Assembly: GCA_001779955.1 (NCBI GenBank)
Contig: MFES01000027.1
Span: 42,376 to 58,484, forward strand
DNA from: Candidatus Doudnabacteria bacterium RIFCSPHIGHO2_02_FULL_46_11
Lineage (GTDB): Bacteria > Patescibacteriota > Doudnabacteria > UBA920 > 2-02-FULL-46-11
Direction of reading: 5' to 3'
DNA: 16,109 nt
The notes beneath the pieces are model-generated. The model ran no database searches, was not told the origin of the DNA, and saw only the letters and a program-made list of their open reading frames with translations. Within the stretch, counting starts at the first letter, position 1. Every line of letters begins with the position of its first letter. Shown piece by piece: positions 7,100 to 14,379 of this stretch. Both the position numbers and the translations under genes were made by a program.

Positions 7100-7605
7100 A
7101 TAAAGTTCTTTGGATTTTTATAAAGAAAAACGCCGTCTTCCACCCGGGCGTAGGGCCAATGCGGAAACCTAAAGGCAAATGAAACAACCCGGCCATCGGG
7201 TTTAAGTTCGTTCAATATTTTTTTCTCAAGGGCGGGCATTATTCTGGTAATGCCAAAAATAGTTAGAACATCGTATTCATAAAAATCCGCGCGCCAAAAA
7301 CTTTTAAAATATACCCTCGCCCGATCTGCCAAACCCTCTTTTCTGATTCGGTAACGCGAAACCAAAACCAAAATCGGATTGATTTCAAAGCCCGTGGCAT
7401 CGGCCCCCCGTTTGGCCGCTTCAATCAAGACCCGGCCATCGCCGGAACCCAGGTCGGCAAATTTCACTCCCCGGCCGACCGCAGCCAACTCCATCATTTT
7501 CTCTATGGCAGCCTTGCGCGAAGGCAAATAAGGAGCTCCGCCCAAAAGCGGAGCTGCCATAAAAATCACAAAAATGACGGAACAAATTAATACTACCCAA
7601 TCCAT
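7096..7605 (-). CDS. Membrane-anchored FAM173-like SAM methyltransferase
   Basis: A 169-residue class I methyltransferase. One membrane helix at about 3-20 precedes an APYLPS segment (24-29) and then SAM motif I, DLGSGDGR at 51-58. Motif II, GFEINP at 72-77, follows with the acidic Glu74 that would hold the ribose. The order helix, PYxPS, DLGSGDGR, G(I/F)ExNP is that of the FAM173/ATPSCKMT family. Its eukaryotic members methylate lysines of ADP/ATP carrier and ATP synthase subunit c, and prokaryotic members are largely uncharacterised. By analogy the substrate may be a membrane-protein lysine, but this is inference. It lies 13 bases after the exported-protein gene and overlaps the DUF167 gene by four bases. 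Confidence 0.75.
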   Translation of the reverse strand: MDWVVLICSVIFVIFMAAPLLGGAPYLPSRKAAIEKMMELAAVGRGVKFADLGSGDGRVLIEAAKRGADATGFEINPILVLVSRYRIRKEGLADRARVYFKSFWRADFYEYDVLTIFGITRIMPALEKKILNELKPDGRVVSFAFRFPHWPYARVEDGVFLYKNPKNFI

Positions 7606-7618
7606 AAGCAGGCTTCAC

Positions 7619-8428
7619 CTATTCTGCGTTTGAATCATCTGTTAAAGTTGCGAAAGCAGCCTTGAGCTTAGCGATTTCACTTTGCAAGGTTGCCTTAAAT
7701 TCGCTGTGAGCTGCCCTAACCGCGTCATTTCTCGTTTTAACTAATTCCTCAACGTTTGACTTAGTGTCAAGGGCAATTCTTTGGCTGTCGAGTTCGGCCT
7801 TAGCCGCGCGCAAGCTAGCCACTAAAGCACTTTTTACTTCAGCGGCGCTCAAGGCCCCTAATTGGCAATCACTCTTGGCTTTCTCTAAGGCCGTAGTAAC
7901 CGTTGTGCGGAAAGCCGCGGCTGCAGCCTCGGCCGTAGTTTTTCGCGTGTTTTGAAGCGCCTCAAGACCAGTACGAAAAACATCCATGGCCGCCTCTACT
8001 GCCGAGCGCCGTTTCTCGCGGGCGGCGGACATTGAGGTTGTAAAGGCTTCTACGGCTGCCCTCTGCTCTTCAGTTTGGGCTAATTCGCTCAACTTTTCCA
8101 AACGCTCATCTGTGTTGGCCTTAGCCGCATCTATTCTCTCGCCAACCTTATCCTTGCGCTCCTCATGCCGCGTCTTTATTTCCTGCTTTTTCTCGGTTCT
8201 GTTATTAACAACCCTGTCACGCCGCTCGCTGACTGTTTTCTGGACATTGCCCGCTTCAGCGGAAATGCGAGTGCAAGAAGTTAAAGTTGATTTCTGTTCC
8301 TGCCTGGCTTGCTCGGGCTTTTTGCCTCGCTCGCTTAAATCCGTCTCGGCCAAAGCCGGACTGAATGAGGCAAAGGCCAAAGCAAAAACGGCCGGTACTA
8401 AAACGGCTTTAAAATTTATTTTCGTCAT
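7619..8428 (-). CDS. Exported helical protein of unknown function
   Basis: I do not recognise this 269-residue protein. It starts with a clear Sec signal peptide: a basic start, a hydrophobic core at 9-22, and an ALA-E cleavage site near 27/28. The mature part is almost entirely charged or alanine-rich helix (K, E, R, A), with coiled-coil-like stretches at about 65-135 and 140-265. It includes an AEAAAAAF run near 166-173. Two cysteines, near 52 and 188, could form a disulfide outside the membrane. Its ATG lies inside the end of the preceding gene (20-nt overlap), which suggests translational coupling. It may form a filament, a wall spacer or a scaffold, but nothing proves this. Confidence 0.75.
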   Translation of the reverse strand: MTKINFKAVLVPAVFALAFASFSPALAETDLSERGKKPEQARQEQKSTLTSCTRISAEAGNVQKTVSERRDRVVNNRTEKKQEIKTRHEERKDKVGERIDAAKANTDERLEKLSELAQTEEQRAAVEAFTTSMSAAREKRRSAVEAAMDVFRTGLEALQNTRKTTAEAAAAAFRTTVTTALEKAKSDCQLGALSAAEVKSALVASLRAAKAELDSQRIALDTKSNVEELVKTRNDAVRAAHSEFKATLQSEIAKLKAAFATLTDDSNAE

Positions 8429-8723
8429 ATGATGCGCCTAAATTATTTAAATCGGTACTGTCGGAAGTAGCGAGTGTACTATCCTCCTCCTGATCAGCCA
8501 AGGCCTGCTCTTCAGCCGTAATCTCGGCCAACAACTGGCTTGATATTTGGTCGGTCTGTGCATCAGGCGAAGCTGATGAGGTATTTGCATCAGATATTTG
8601 TTCCAGGCTGTTGTCGCCCGATTTTTCGGTTTCCGAGACAGAATCCATTTTACTCCTGCCTAAAAGGTAAACCGAAGTTCCGACCAAAACCACTATAATT
8701 AGAGGGGTGATTATTTTAACCAT
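8409..8723 (-). CDS. Membrane-anchored acidic low-complexity protein
   Basis: Unrecognised 104-residue protein. A single membrane helix lies at about 4-22, then a GRSK junction leads into a tail of about 80 residues rich in S, D, E, Q, T and A with few hydrophobics, probably disordered and outside the membrane. It is the first gene after a strong promoter at 8762-8790. Its end overlaps the exported helical protein gene by 20 bases, so the two products are probably made together. The ATG at 8723 has no Shine-Dalgarno sequence. Confidence 0.65.
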   Translation of the reverse strand: MVKIITPLIIVVLVGTSVYLLGRSKMDSVSETEKSGDNSLEQISDANTSSASPDAQTDQISSQLLAEITAEEQALADQEEDSTLATSDSTDLNNLGASYDENKF

Positions 8724-8761
8724 ATTTGTTTCATTTGTATTTAATGGTTACAGATAAAGAT

Positions 8762-8790
8762 ATTATAAAACAGCTTAGCTTAATCGGCAA
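8762..8790 (-). promoter_or_regulatory. Promoter of the five-gene operon
   Basis: On the minus strand TTGCCG (plus 8785-8790) and a perfect TATAAT (plus 8762-8767) are separated by 17 bases. The start would be about 30 bases before the ATG at 8723. The -35 box lies in a small hairpin (tcggc/gccga) next to the 18-bp repeat. Confidence 0.8.
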
Positions 8791-8798
8791 GCGCCGAA

Positions 8799-8816
8799 GT
8801 TGTATTACGGGGCAAG
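8799..8816 (-). repeat. 18-bp direct repeat, copy 1
   Basis: gttgtattacggggcaag is identical to 9086-9103. Here it also takes part in a hairpin, cggggc/gccccg, around 8809-8822. The minus-strand core CTTGCCCCGTA recurs at 14250-14260. Confidence 0.85.
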
Positions 8817-8829
8817 CCCCGAATATCAA

Positions 8830-8969
8830 CCCTGGATATCTGCCTCGATAATCTGCGGTCTTTGTCCGACCTTAATTATTTTGGCGGTTTCCAGAGAGCT
8901 TTCTTACAACCCTATTATACTTTTCTAGCCACAGATTATCTGGAGGACAATCGAGGCAGTATCACAGGG
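8830..8969. repeat. Long imperfect inverted repeat
   Basis: The left arm 8830-8855 contains ccctg, ctgcctcgat and ataatctg. The right arm contains cagattat (8932-8939), atcgaggcag (8950-8959) and caggg (8965-8969), the exact complements in reverse order, with about ten unpaired bases on the right side. The loop is about 76 bases. It can form a cruciform or a large RNA hairpin, and no gene lies in it. Confidence 0.7.
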
Positions 8970-9085
8970 TCAACCTCGATCGTTTTGAACTATGTTAATC
9001 TGGCCAGTTTATTCATTTTTTGGCATTGACTATTATAAATCATAAAGATGTTCCCATACATCAAAACGGCGGGAGGATTATCGAG

Positions 9086-9103
9086 GTTGTATTACGGGGC
9101 AAG
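9086..9103 (-). repeat. 18-bp direct repeat, copy 2, encoding the DHH C-terminus
   Basis: The same sequence as 8799-8816. On the minus strand it supplies the last codons (Leu-Ala-Pro) and the TAA stop of the DHH phosphoesterase gene. The adjacent gattatcgagg (9076-9086) is the inverse of cctcgataatc at 8843-8853. Confidence 0.85.
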
Positions 9104-10117
9104 TTCGGCCGAATTCTGGCTTAACCAGAGCAGGATATTTTTGACAACCTCGCGCGAATCGGCATTTTCATATTTTGCCCCGGCCGAATGAGGGTGGCCG
9201 CTGCCGCGGTCCAAATTTTCGGTCAAGCGCCGCACATCAACACTGCCCGGACGCGAACGAAAGCTTACCTTAACGGTCGTACCGTAGTTGCGCGCAACAA
9301 AACCCCAAGACGATTCATCAATGCTTCGCAAAAAATCGGTAAAAACACCGCTCGCTTCTTCTGTCTCGAGAATGGTAAAACCGCCGGACGAAACAAAAGC
9401 CGGCGCGATAAAAGAGTACAAAAAGGGCGGCCAATCACCGATTTGTTTGATACGTGAATTGCGAATTAATTCCTGAAGAATAAGAAATACCCGCTGGCTG
9501 TAACTGTTTATACTGCTGCTTAATTCATCAACGTGGATGTTTCCATCCCTCACCAGCTTCTCTGCCATGCCGTAAACTTGGGCATGGTCCGGCCTTACGT
9601 AACGTAATCCCCCGGTATCGGCGAGAAGGCCCATAAGCAAAATCTTGCACAACTCTGCTGGTACGGCCTGACTCAAGTCAAGCAAGTTAAAATAAATAAT
9701 CTCCGAAACCGACGTTGCCTGTTCATCGAATAACATTAAATCAAAGCGTTCGTTTTTGTAAGGATGATGGTCAATGGCAATTTTAAGGCCACGAAACTCA
9801 TTCAAATGATCGACTTTATCGGTAAAGCGGCCGGAAAAATTTGCGTCGACAAAAACCAGCAAATCAAACTCGTCGAGGTGGTCGCTTATGTCGGCCACAG
9901 ATTCAATTTTGTCAAAATTGGCGAAAGCTTTAAAACGGTCGTTGATCGGCGACGAAACCATCATTTTTATGACCTTATCGGGAAACTTTTGGATCAATAA
10001 AAAATAGGCGGCCAAAAGCGAGGCAATGGCGTCGCCGTCCGGATCGCGATGGGTTGACAGCAGAACGCGCTGCGCCCGTCCGGCCAAATCAAAAAATTTT
10101 TGATGGAACTCGTTCAT
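9092..10117 (-). CDS. DHH/DHHA1 phosphoesterase (NrnA-like)
   Basis: Cytoplasmic metal-dependent phosphoesterase, most like bifunctional nanoRNase/pAp phosphatases that finish RNA decay by cleaving 2-5-nt fragments and pAp. The 341 residues carry the DHH domain: HRDPDGD at 23-29 (His23, Asp27, Asp29), Asp91 in VFVDA, the DHH signature at 116-118, and Asp167 in LLADTGG. The C-terminal DHHA1 substrate motif is GSGHPHSAG at 305-313. Some homologues act on cyclic dinucleotides instead, but no GGDEF or PAS domain is attached. It starts three bases after the Nudix stop, so the two are cotranscribed. Its last three codons lie in a repeat (9086-9103). Confidence 0.9.
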   Translation of the reverse strand: MNEFHQKFFDLAGRAQRVLLSTHRDPDGDAIASLLAAYFLLIQKFPDKVIKMMVSSPINDRFKAFANFDKIESVADISDHLDEFDLLVFVDANFSGRFTDKVDHLNEFRGLKIAIDHHPYKNERFDLMLFDEQATSVSEIIYFNLLDLSQAVPAELCKILLMGLLADTGGLRYVRPDHAQVYGMAEKLVRDGNIHVDELSSSINSYSQRVFLILQELIRNSRIKQIGDWPPFLYSFIAPAFVSSGGFTILETEEASGVFTDFLRSIDESSWGFVARNYGTTVKVSFRSRPGSVDVRRLTENLDRGSGHPHSAGAKYENADSREVVKNILLWLSQNSAELAP

Positions 10118-10120
10118 GGA

Positions 10121-10606
10121 TTATTCGAGGCTTTTTACTTCTTTTATCCTGTTTTTGAAAATTTGATAATCTTCTCCGATGGTAAAGCTTCCCGTAACCA
10201 TTTTCCCTTCAAGAACCTGGGGCAACCAATAGGCATCCGTCGGCCACATTTCATTATACGGCACTTCTTCCGTCCTAAACCATTTGGGCCTCATCTCTTC
10301 CGTTTCCGCAGGCTCGCCCTGCCACGAACCAACCAAATAAACATGCATTCGCTGGTCCCATTCCGGATTTGACGGAAAGAAAAAATCAATGACACCTGCC
10401 TTTTTCAAATGAGATTCAGAAATCGTCAGGCCGATCTCTTCTCCGGTCTCGCGAACTGCGCACTGCTCAACCGTCTCATTTTTCTCGATTTTTCCGCCGC
10501 TGCCGTTCCACCAACCCCGCCCGAACCCCCGTTTTTTCATGGCAAGCAGAACATGCCTGATTTTTCCGTCCTCCCTCCTTACTATCAAACACAAACTTAC
10601 GTCCAT
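10121..10606 (-). CDS. MTH1-like Nudix hydrolase
   Basis: Nudix hydrolase, probably cleaving oxidised purine nucleoside triphosphates so they are not built into DNA or RNA. From the ATG at 10606 it is 161 residues. The Nudix box is complete, from GKIEKN through CAVRE to EEIGL. The flanks match human MTH1 (NUDT1) closely: KKRGFGRGWWNGSGGK, MRPKWF and MWPTDAYWLP stand where MTH1 has KKRGFGAGRWNGFGGK, MRPCWF and MWPDDSYWFP. The MTH1 Asn33 and Trp117 equivalents are kept, but the Asp119 equivalent is Thr. An in-frame TTG at 10627 would add seven residues but lies in a terminator stem, so the ATG is preferred. It is cotranscribed with the DHH gene. Confidence 0.88.
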   Translation of the reverse strand: MDVSLCLIVRREDGKIRHVLLAMKKRGFGRGWWNGSGGKIEKNETVEQCAVRETGEEIGLTISESHLKKAGVIDFFFPSNPEWDQRMHVYLVGSWQGEPAETEEMRPKWFRTEEVPYNEMWPTDAYWLPQVLEGKMVTGSFTIGEDYQIFKNRIKEVKSLE

Positions 10607-10608
10607 AC

Positions 10609-10633
10609 AAAAAACGGCGATGCCCAACCGCCG
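10609..10633 (-). terminator. Intrinsic terminator after the response-regulator pair
   Basis: On the minus strand a seven-pair stem (plus 10615-10621 cggcgat with 10627-10633 accgccg, one G-T pair) with a 5-nt loop is followed by six T (plus 10609-10614). It lies just after the stop of the last regulator gene and ends only two bases before the Nudix ATG. Confidence 0.75.
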
Positions 10634-10639
10634 AAATAA

Positions 10640-11026
10640 TTATTTGGCAATTCCCAGCTTTTCACGCACCTTTTTTACAACATCAGCCAATTTCCAGTCT
10701 GATTTGACCAGAAAATCAGAAGCGTGGAAACCCATGGCTTCGCTCACCACGCGCGTATCGTTGATATTTGTCAGCACGATAACCGGAACGTCGGCGCCCC
10801 AGCCGGCATTCTTACGAATGTTCTCCAAAACGGTCATACCGTCCATTTTAGGCATTATCATGTCCAAAAGGATGATGTCGGGATGTTCCTTGAGCGCAAT
10901 ATTCAGGCCCTCTTCACCGTCTTCGGCATGAAAAACGGCAAAACCCTCATTGGTAAATTTATCAACCAGGGCCTTAAGCATAGGCGCTTCATCTTCAACT
11001 ATTAAAACTTTTTTGCTGTCAGCCAT
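10640..11026 (-). CDS. Single-domain response regulator (CheY-like), second
   Basis: A phosphoacceptor receiver domain with no output domain, 128 residues. The active site is complete: Glu11-Asp12 bind metal, Asp55 in LLDMIMP is the phosphorylation site, Thr86 in VLTN is the switch residue, and Lys108 in LVKSD is the conserved lysine. It acts by protein contact or in a phosphorelay rather than as a DNA-binding factor. Its ATG overlaps the end of the previous regulator gene by eight bases. With that gene and the upstream kinase it forms one signalling unit. The intrinsic terminator at 10609-10633 follows. Confidence 0.92.
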   Translation of the reverse strand: MADSKKVLIVEDEAPMLKALVDKFTNEGFAVFHAEDGEEGLNIALKEHPDIILLDMIMPKMDGMTVLENIRKNAGWGADVPVIVLTNINDTRVVSEAMGFHASDFLVKSDWKLADVVKKVREKLGIAK

Positions 11027-11414
11027 TCTTTTGTAGTACTTTATTGATTTCAGTGACTATTTGGTCTAAGCGCGCGTCAGATTTAGTGTAGTATTTTGTC
11101 ACGCCTAAATCAATATAGGAATGAACTTTAGCCTGTGTGGCGGTATTCGAGACCACAAAAATGGGGATGGCCTTCCACTTTGTGTTATGCTTCAATTTTT
11201 CGACAAAATCCAACCCCGTCCCCTCGCCTATCAAATAATGATCAAGCCAAATGACATCTATTTTGGGCAAATCCTCCATGTAGCCCAAAGCCTGGTCAAC
11301 TGATCTGGCCAAAACGGTCTCAAAACCGCTTTTCTCCATTTTTTTTTGTATGACTTGGGCCAGGGGACGCTCGTCCTCCACCACCAAAGCCACGTAATTG
11401 CTCTTGTCAGGCAT
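11019..11414 (-). CDS. Single-domain response regulator, first, divergent receiver
   Basis: A receiver-only protein of 131 residues. Metal ligands Glu13-Asp14, phosphoacceptor Asp58 and Lys111 (YYTKSD) are present. The region after the phosphoacceptor reads LDHYLIGEGTG rather than the usual D-x-x-M-P, and the switch position has Ser89 in VVSN. Such loops are seen in receivers paired with hybrid or unusual kinases. It follows the kinase by 112 bases and overlaps the next regulator by eight. Its partner is probably the kinase at 11527-14127. There is no output domain, so the end effect is unknown. Confidence 0.9.
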   Translation of the reverse strand: MPDKSNYVALVVEDERPLAQVIQKKMEKSGFETVLARSVDQALGYMEDLPKIDVIWLDHYLIGEGTGLDFVEKLKHNTKWKAIPIFVVSNTATQAKVHSYIDLGVTKYYTKSDARLDQIVTEINKVLQKNG

Positions 11415-11526
11415 ATTTACAAGCCCTTAATTTCGACAATACTTGCTCAACAAAATTGAGTCCGCTTGCCTATTAATGATACACTGGTTATTAAAAAATT
11501 GCTCATCGAAAATTTTGGTTACTAGA
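11415..11526 (-). other. Spacer between the kinase and the regulators
   Basis: 112 bases with one small hairpin (ctcaa/ttgag around 11446-11460) but no T-run, so no clear terminator. A TATCAT-like -10 is present on the minus strand without a convincing -35. The regulators may be read from the kinase transcript or from a weak promoter here. Confidence 0.4.
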
Positions 11527-14127
11527 TTACTCCAACCCTTTAGCGCCAAGCTTCTTTTCCATGCCCGACGTGGGCATAACTATCTTAAAAGTAGTTCCCT
11601 TATTTTCCTCGGATTCAAAACTAACTTTTCCGTTGGCCTGCTCAATTATCGATTTTACAATGTAGAGACCCAGGCCCGTGCCGCTGGTGACTTTTGGCTT
11701 GATGTTATCGGCCCGGAAAAGCTTGGTGAAAATCTTGTCCTGCTGATTTTTGGGAATGCCGTAACCATTATCTGCCACCGTAATAAATATATCTTCTTTT
11801 ATGGCTGTGGGCACTGGTTTATCCATCTTAATTTCAACGGTAATCGTTCCCTTGGCCGGCGTGTATTTAACGGCATTGGTTAAAAGGTTTTGGAAAATAA
11901 TGCGGATGAGCTTGGGGTCGGCATTGATGACCGGCACTTTCGGGTCGTACTTCTCCACGATATTCATATTTTTGGCGGTGATATCGGGTTTGATTTCGGC
12001 CAAAACGCTTTTTGAAATATCAACAATGCTCATCTGTTCGGGATCAACGGCAAAAGTGCCAAGTTCAATGCGCGAAACGTTCAACAGCGCATTAACTAAA
12101 TCTATCATGCGGCGATTGCCTTCATAAACCTCGTGCAAATAGCTCTTCTGATTGTCATTAAGCTTACCGGCATCCTCATCCAGCAACATTTCCGTGTACC
12201 AGCTAATCGTTGAAAGGGGCGTACGCAGCTGATGGGAAGCCAAAGACACAAACTCGCTTTTGGCCTGGTCGATATCTTTTTCGTGGGTAATATCTCGAAA
12301 AATAACGACCGCACCGACGGCTTTCTTATCAACTACTACCGGCGTAGCCGTGACCGCCACCGGAAACTTTTCGCCGTCAGTGCGAACAAAATAGTAATTG
12401 TCGGCCATGCCGCTCGTCACTTTTTGTTTTAAAAACAAGCGGGCAAAAGTGCCTTTTTTATTTCCGTAAATCGAATCGCCGTTTCCGTCCACCCAAGGAA
12501 CCGTTTCCGTAAATCTGGCGCCGGCCATTTTATTGAAATCCTGCCGCAACATCAGCGCGGCCGACTCGTTGGCCACTATTATATTGCCCGAGACATCTAT
12601 GGCAATCATCCCGTCGCCGATGCTCGAGATCAAAGCTTCATCCTTGGCCTTGGACTCCATCAATTCATTGACCTTCTGGCTTAATTCGCGGGTCTGCTGC
12701 TTGACCTTGGTTCCTAAGCTTAAGTTCAATGAAACAATGTCTTTGCGCGATTTTTGCGTTTCTTTTACGAAGTTCAAAAAAGCATGTGAGAGATCCTCAA
12801 ATTCGTCGGCCGTGCCCAAATGGATCTTATAATGGTCCGGATCTTTAGAGGCCTTGCTTACCCCCTCGGCCAACATGCGCACCGGGCGAGTAATTATGTT
12901 TACCAAAAATATAATTACGCCGATGGCAAGCAAAAAAACAAACAGCGCGCCCATGATAGAAAAATTGGAAACAAAATGCCCGGCCCGGCCGTAATAATCA
13001 TCCATGTAGGTTACGGCCACTATTTTTTTGTCGAGATATGGCTCTTGCCAAAAAACTACGGCCTTAATCGTTTCATTCAAATCTCTGTGTTCTCCGGCTG
13101 ATTTTGTTAAAATCGCCTCTTGGGTGTCGCCGTCAAACTCCTTGAGTTTGGCAAGGTTTTCAACAACGAATACTTTGCCGTTATCGACTATCATTTGGTC
13201 AAGCAGCCCCTGAATTTCCTCATCGCTCTGAATAAAAAGCAATTCAGGCGAATAGAGCTCTATTTTCGCCTGCATGCGGGCGTAAATATCTTCCTGCACA
13301 AGGTTCTGATAGGACTGCAGCACCAAAACGCCGAACAAAGCCAAACTGGAAAGGGTAACGCTGGCAATGACGCCAATAAATTTTACGTAGAACTTTCGGC
13401 TTTTCAAATTTGTCAGTGAAAAATCATCCTCTATTTTGGCCCGTATGCCTCCCAAAAAATTATCGAAAATAAGATAATAAAGCGTGGCAATGAGCACGGA
13501 AATCATCACGCCATTGAGTGTATTTTTTATCTGCTCCATGCGCGGCATCATGGCCTCATTGGCAAACTGGAAGGAACCAAAAACATAACCGATTATCGAA
13601 AACAGGAACCCGGCCACGGCAATGAAAACCGGATAACGCAGGGTTTGACGGTAAAGACTGTCGGGGTTAACCGATTTCGCCTTGCCGTCCGCATAGGCGC
13701 CAATTGGCCAAAAAACCAAAAAACATAAGAGGATGTAAACGCCGCCCAGCACCGGCACCTCCCAAAAATAATCATAGGCCAACCAACGCAGCTGAAGACT
13801 GTTCAAATTAAGCGTGAAAAAATCGTAAATCGGGGCAAACAGCCAGTACCAAACCGTGAGGCCGAACCAAAGAATCATAAAAGCCTGGGTACGGATGCTA
13901 AAAATTCTGCGGCGGCGGTAGTACAAAATAAATAAAATAATGTTGAAAAAAACCAAAAGACCAAGCAAGCTGAAAAACACAACCCAGTTCAAAGGCAAAT
14001 CGCCGGCTAGAGCAAAAAAGCTGTAAATAGCCACGCCTAAAACCGAACAAGCCGTCAAAATGGCGGCGAATATTACGGGCGTTTTAGGATTTGATTTTCG
14101 TTCCTCTTTTTCTAATTCTTGCGGCAC
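11527..14127 (-). CDS. Eight-TM sensor histidine kinase with HAMP and PAS
   Basis: Membrane sensor kinase of 866 residues. Six N-terminal helices (about 17-41, 48-70, 80-103, 125-147, 163-186, 203-223) form a membrane module. A seventh helix (250-271), an outside domain of about 115 residues and an eighth helix (389-411) follow. Inside the cell come HAMP (412-465), a coiled linker, PAS (493-615), HisKA with His632 in the FVSLASHQLRTPL box, and a HATPase domain with Asn751, DNGYG at 786-790 and GTGLGL at 816-821. It would autophosphorylate and pass phosphate to the two receivers downstream. The start is GTG at 14127. An in-frame stop lies shortly upstream and no ATG intervenes. The ligand is unknown. 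Confidence 0.92.
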   Translation of the reverse strand: MPQELEKEERKSNPKTPVIFAAILTACSVLGVAIYSFFALAGDLPLNWVVFFSLLGLLVFFNIILFILYYRRRRIFSIRTQAFMILWFGLTVWYWLFAPIYDFFTLNLNSLQLRWLAYDYFWEVPVLGGVYILLCFLVFWPIGAYADGKAKSVNPDSLYRQTLRYPVFIAVAGFLFSIIGYVFGSFQFANEAMMPRMEQIKNTLNGVMISVLIATLYYLIFDNFLGGIRAKIEDDFSLTNLKSRKFYVKFIGVIASVTLSSLALFGVLVLQSYQNLVQEDIYARMQAKIELYSPELLFIQSDEEIQGLLDQMIVDNGKVFVVENLAKLKEFDGDTQEAILTKSAGEHRDLNETIKAVVFWQEPYLDKKIVAVTYMDDYYGRAGHFVSNFSIMGALFVFLLAIGVIIFLVNIITRPVRMLAEGVSKASKDPDHYKIHLGTADEFEDLSHAFLNFVKETQKSRKDIVSLNLSLGTKVKQQTRELSQKVNELMESKAKDEALISSIGDGMIAIDVSGNIIVANESAALMLRQDFNKMAGARFTETVPWVDGNGDSIYGNKKGTFARLFLKQKVTSGMADNYYFVRTDGEKFPVAVTATPVVVDKKAVGAVVIFRDITHEKDIDQAKSEFVSLASHQLRTPLSTISWYTEMLLDEDAGKLNDNQKSYLHEVYEGNRRMIDLVNALLNVSRIELGTFAVDPEQMSIVDISKSVLAEIKPDITAKNMNIVEKYDPKVPVINADPKLIRIIFQNLLTNAVKYTPAKGTITVEIKMDKPVPTAIKEDIFITVADNGYGIPKNQQDKIFTKLFRADNIKPKVTSGTGLGLYIVKSIIEQANGKVSFESEENKGTTFKIVMPTSGMEKKLGAKGLE

Positions 14128-14205
14128 GAGCTGTTTAGTTTTTAGTTTTTGTTAATCTCTTAAATTATTAAATTCAACAGGTAGGCGAAACACAGTGAAG
14201 TTTTC

Positions 14206-14223
14206 TGGTCGGAGTGCCGGGAA
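14206..14223 (-). pseudogene. 3' end fragment of a second tRNA (Pro-like)
   Basis: The minus strand reads TTCCCGGCACTCCGACCA: two T-loop bases, the 3' strand of a T stem, a full acceptor strand CACTCCG, discriminator A and CCA. The matching 5' acceptor CGGAGTG is found only at 14433-14439, more than 200 bases away. The sequence changes abruptly at 14224 into a palindromic repeat, so this is the tail of a broken tRNA. Confidence 0.55.
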
Positions 14224-14256
14224 CCCCAGTAGTAGAAGCTGCGCTTCACTACGGGG
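14224..14256 (-). repeat. Bulged palindromic repeat, copy A
   Basis: Read on the minus strand: outer stem cccc/gggg, middle stem gtagt/actac, inner stem gaagc/gcttc, loop gca, and one unpaired T on the 3' side at each stem junction. Copy B at 14380-14414 has the same layout with a different inner stem. Confidence 0.8.
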
Positions 14257-14272
14257 CAAGTCGAACCTCATT

Positions 14273-14346
14273 TGGTCGGGGTACCCAGAATCGAACTGGG
14301 ACTACATGCACCCCATGCACGCGGGCTACCACTACCCCATACCCCG
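14273..14346 (-). tRNA. tRNA-Pro(GGG)
   Basis: A complete 74-nt cloverleaf on the minus strand. The acceptor is CGGGGTA with TACCCCG, and the D stem is GGGT/GCCC with loop AGTGGTA. The anticodon stem is CGTGC/GCATG (one G-T pair) with loop ATGGGGT, so the anticodon is GGG. The variable loop has four bases. The T stem is CCCAG/CTGGG with loop TTCGATT, followed by discriminator A and an encoded CCA. The C1-G72 pair, G37 and A73 fit proline tRNA. It is flanked by inverted copies of a bulged palindrome, and its first half is repeated upstream in broken form. Confidence 0.93.
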
Positions 14347-14379
14347 ATCAGCTATGTACGAATTTAAAAGCGCGCCTGT

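Larger units (their letters stand above)
8724..9091. other. Repeat-rich spacer between the DHH gene and the five-gene operon
   Basis: 368 bases with no credible gene. It holds the operon promoter (8762-8790), copy one of an 18-bp direct repeat (8799-8816, with copy two at 9086-9103), a long imperfect inverted repeat (8830-8855 with 8932-8969) and further cctcgat words in both orientations. No clear terminator for the DHH gene is visible. Confidence 0.65.

Noticed and set aside
10607..10627. Upstream TTG start for the Nudix gene
   Set aside because: It lies in the terminator stem, and MTH1 alignment fits the ATG at 10606.
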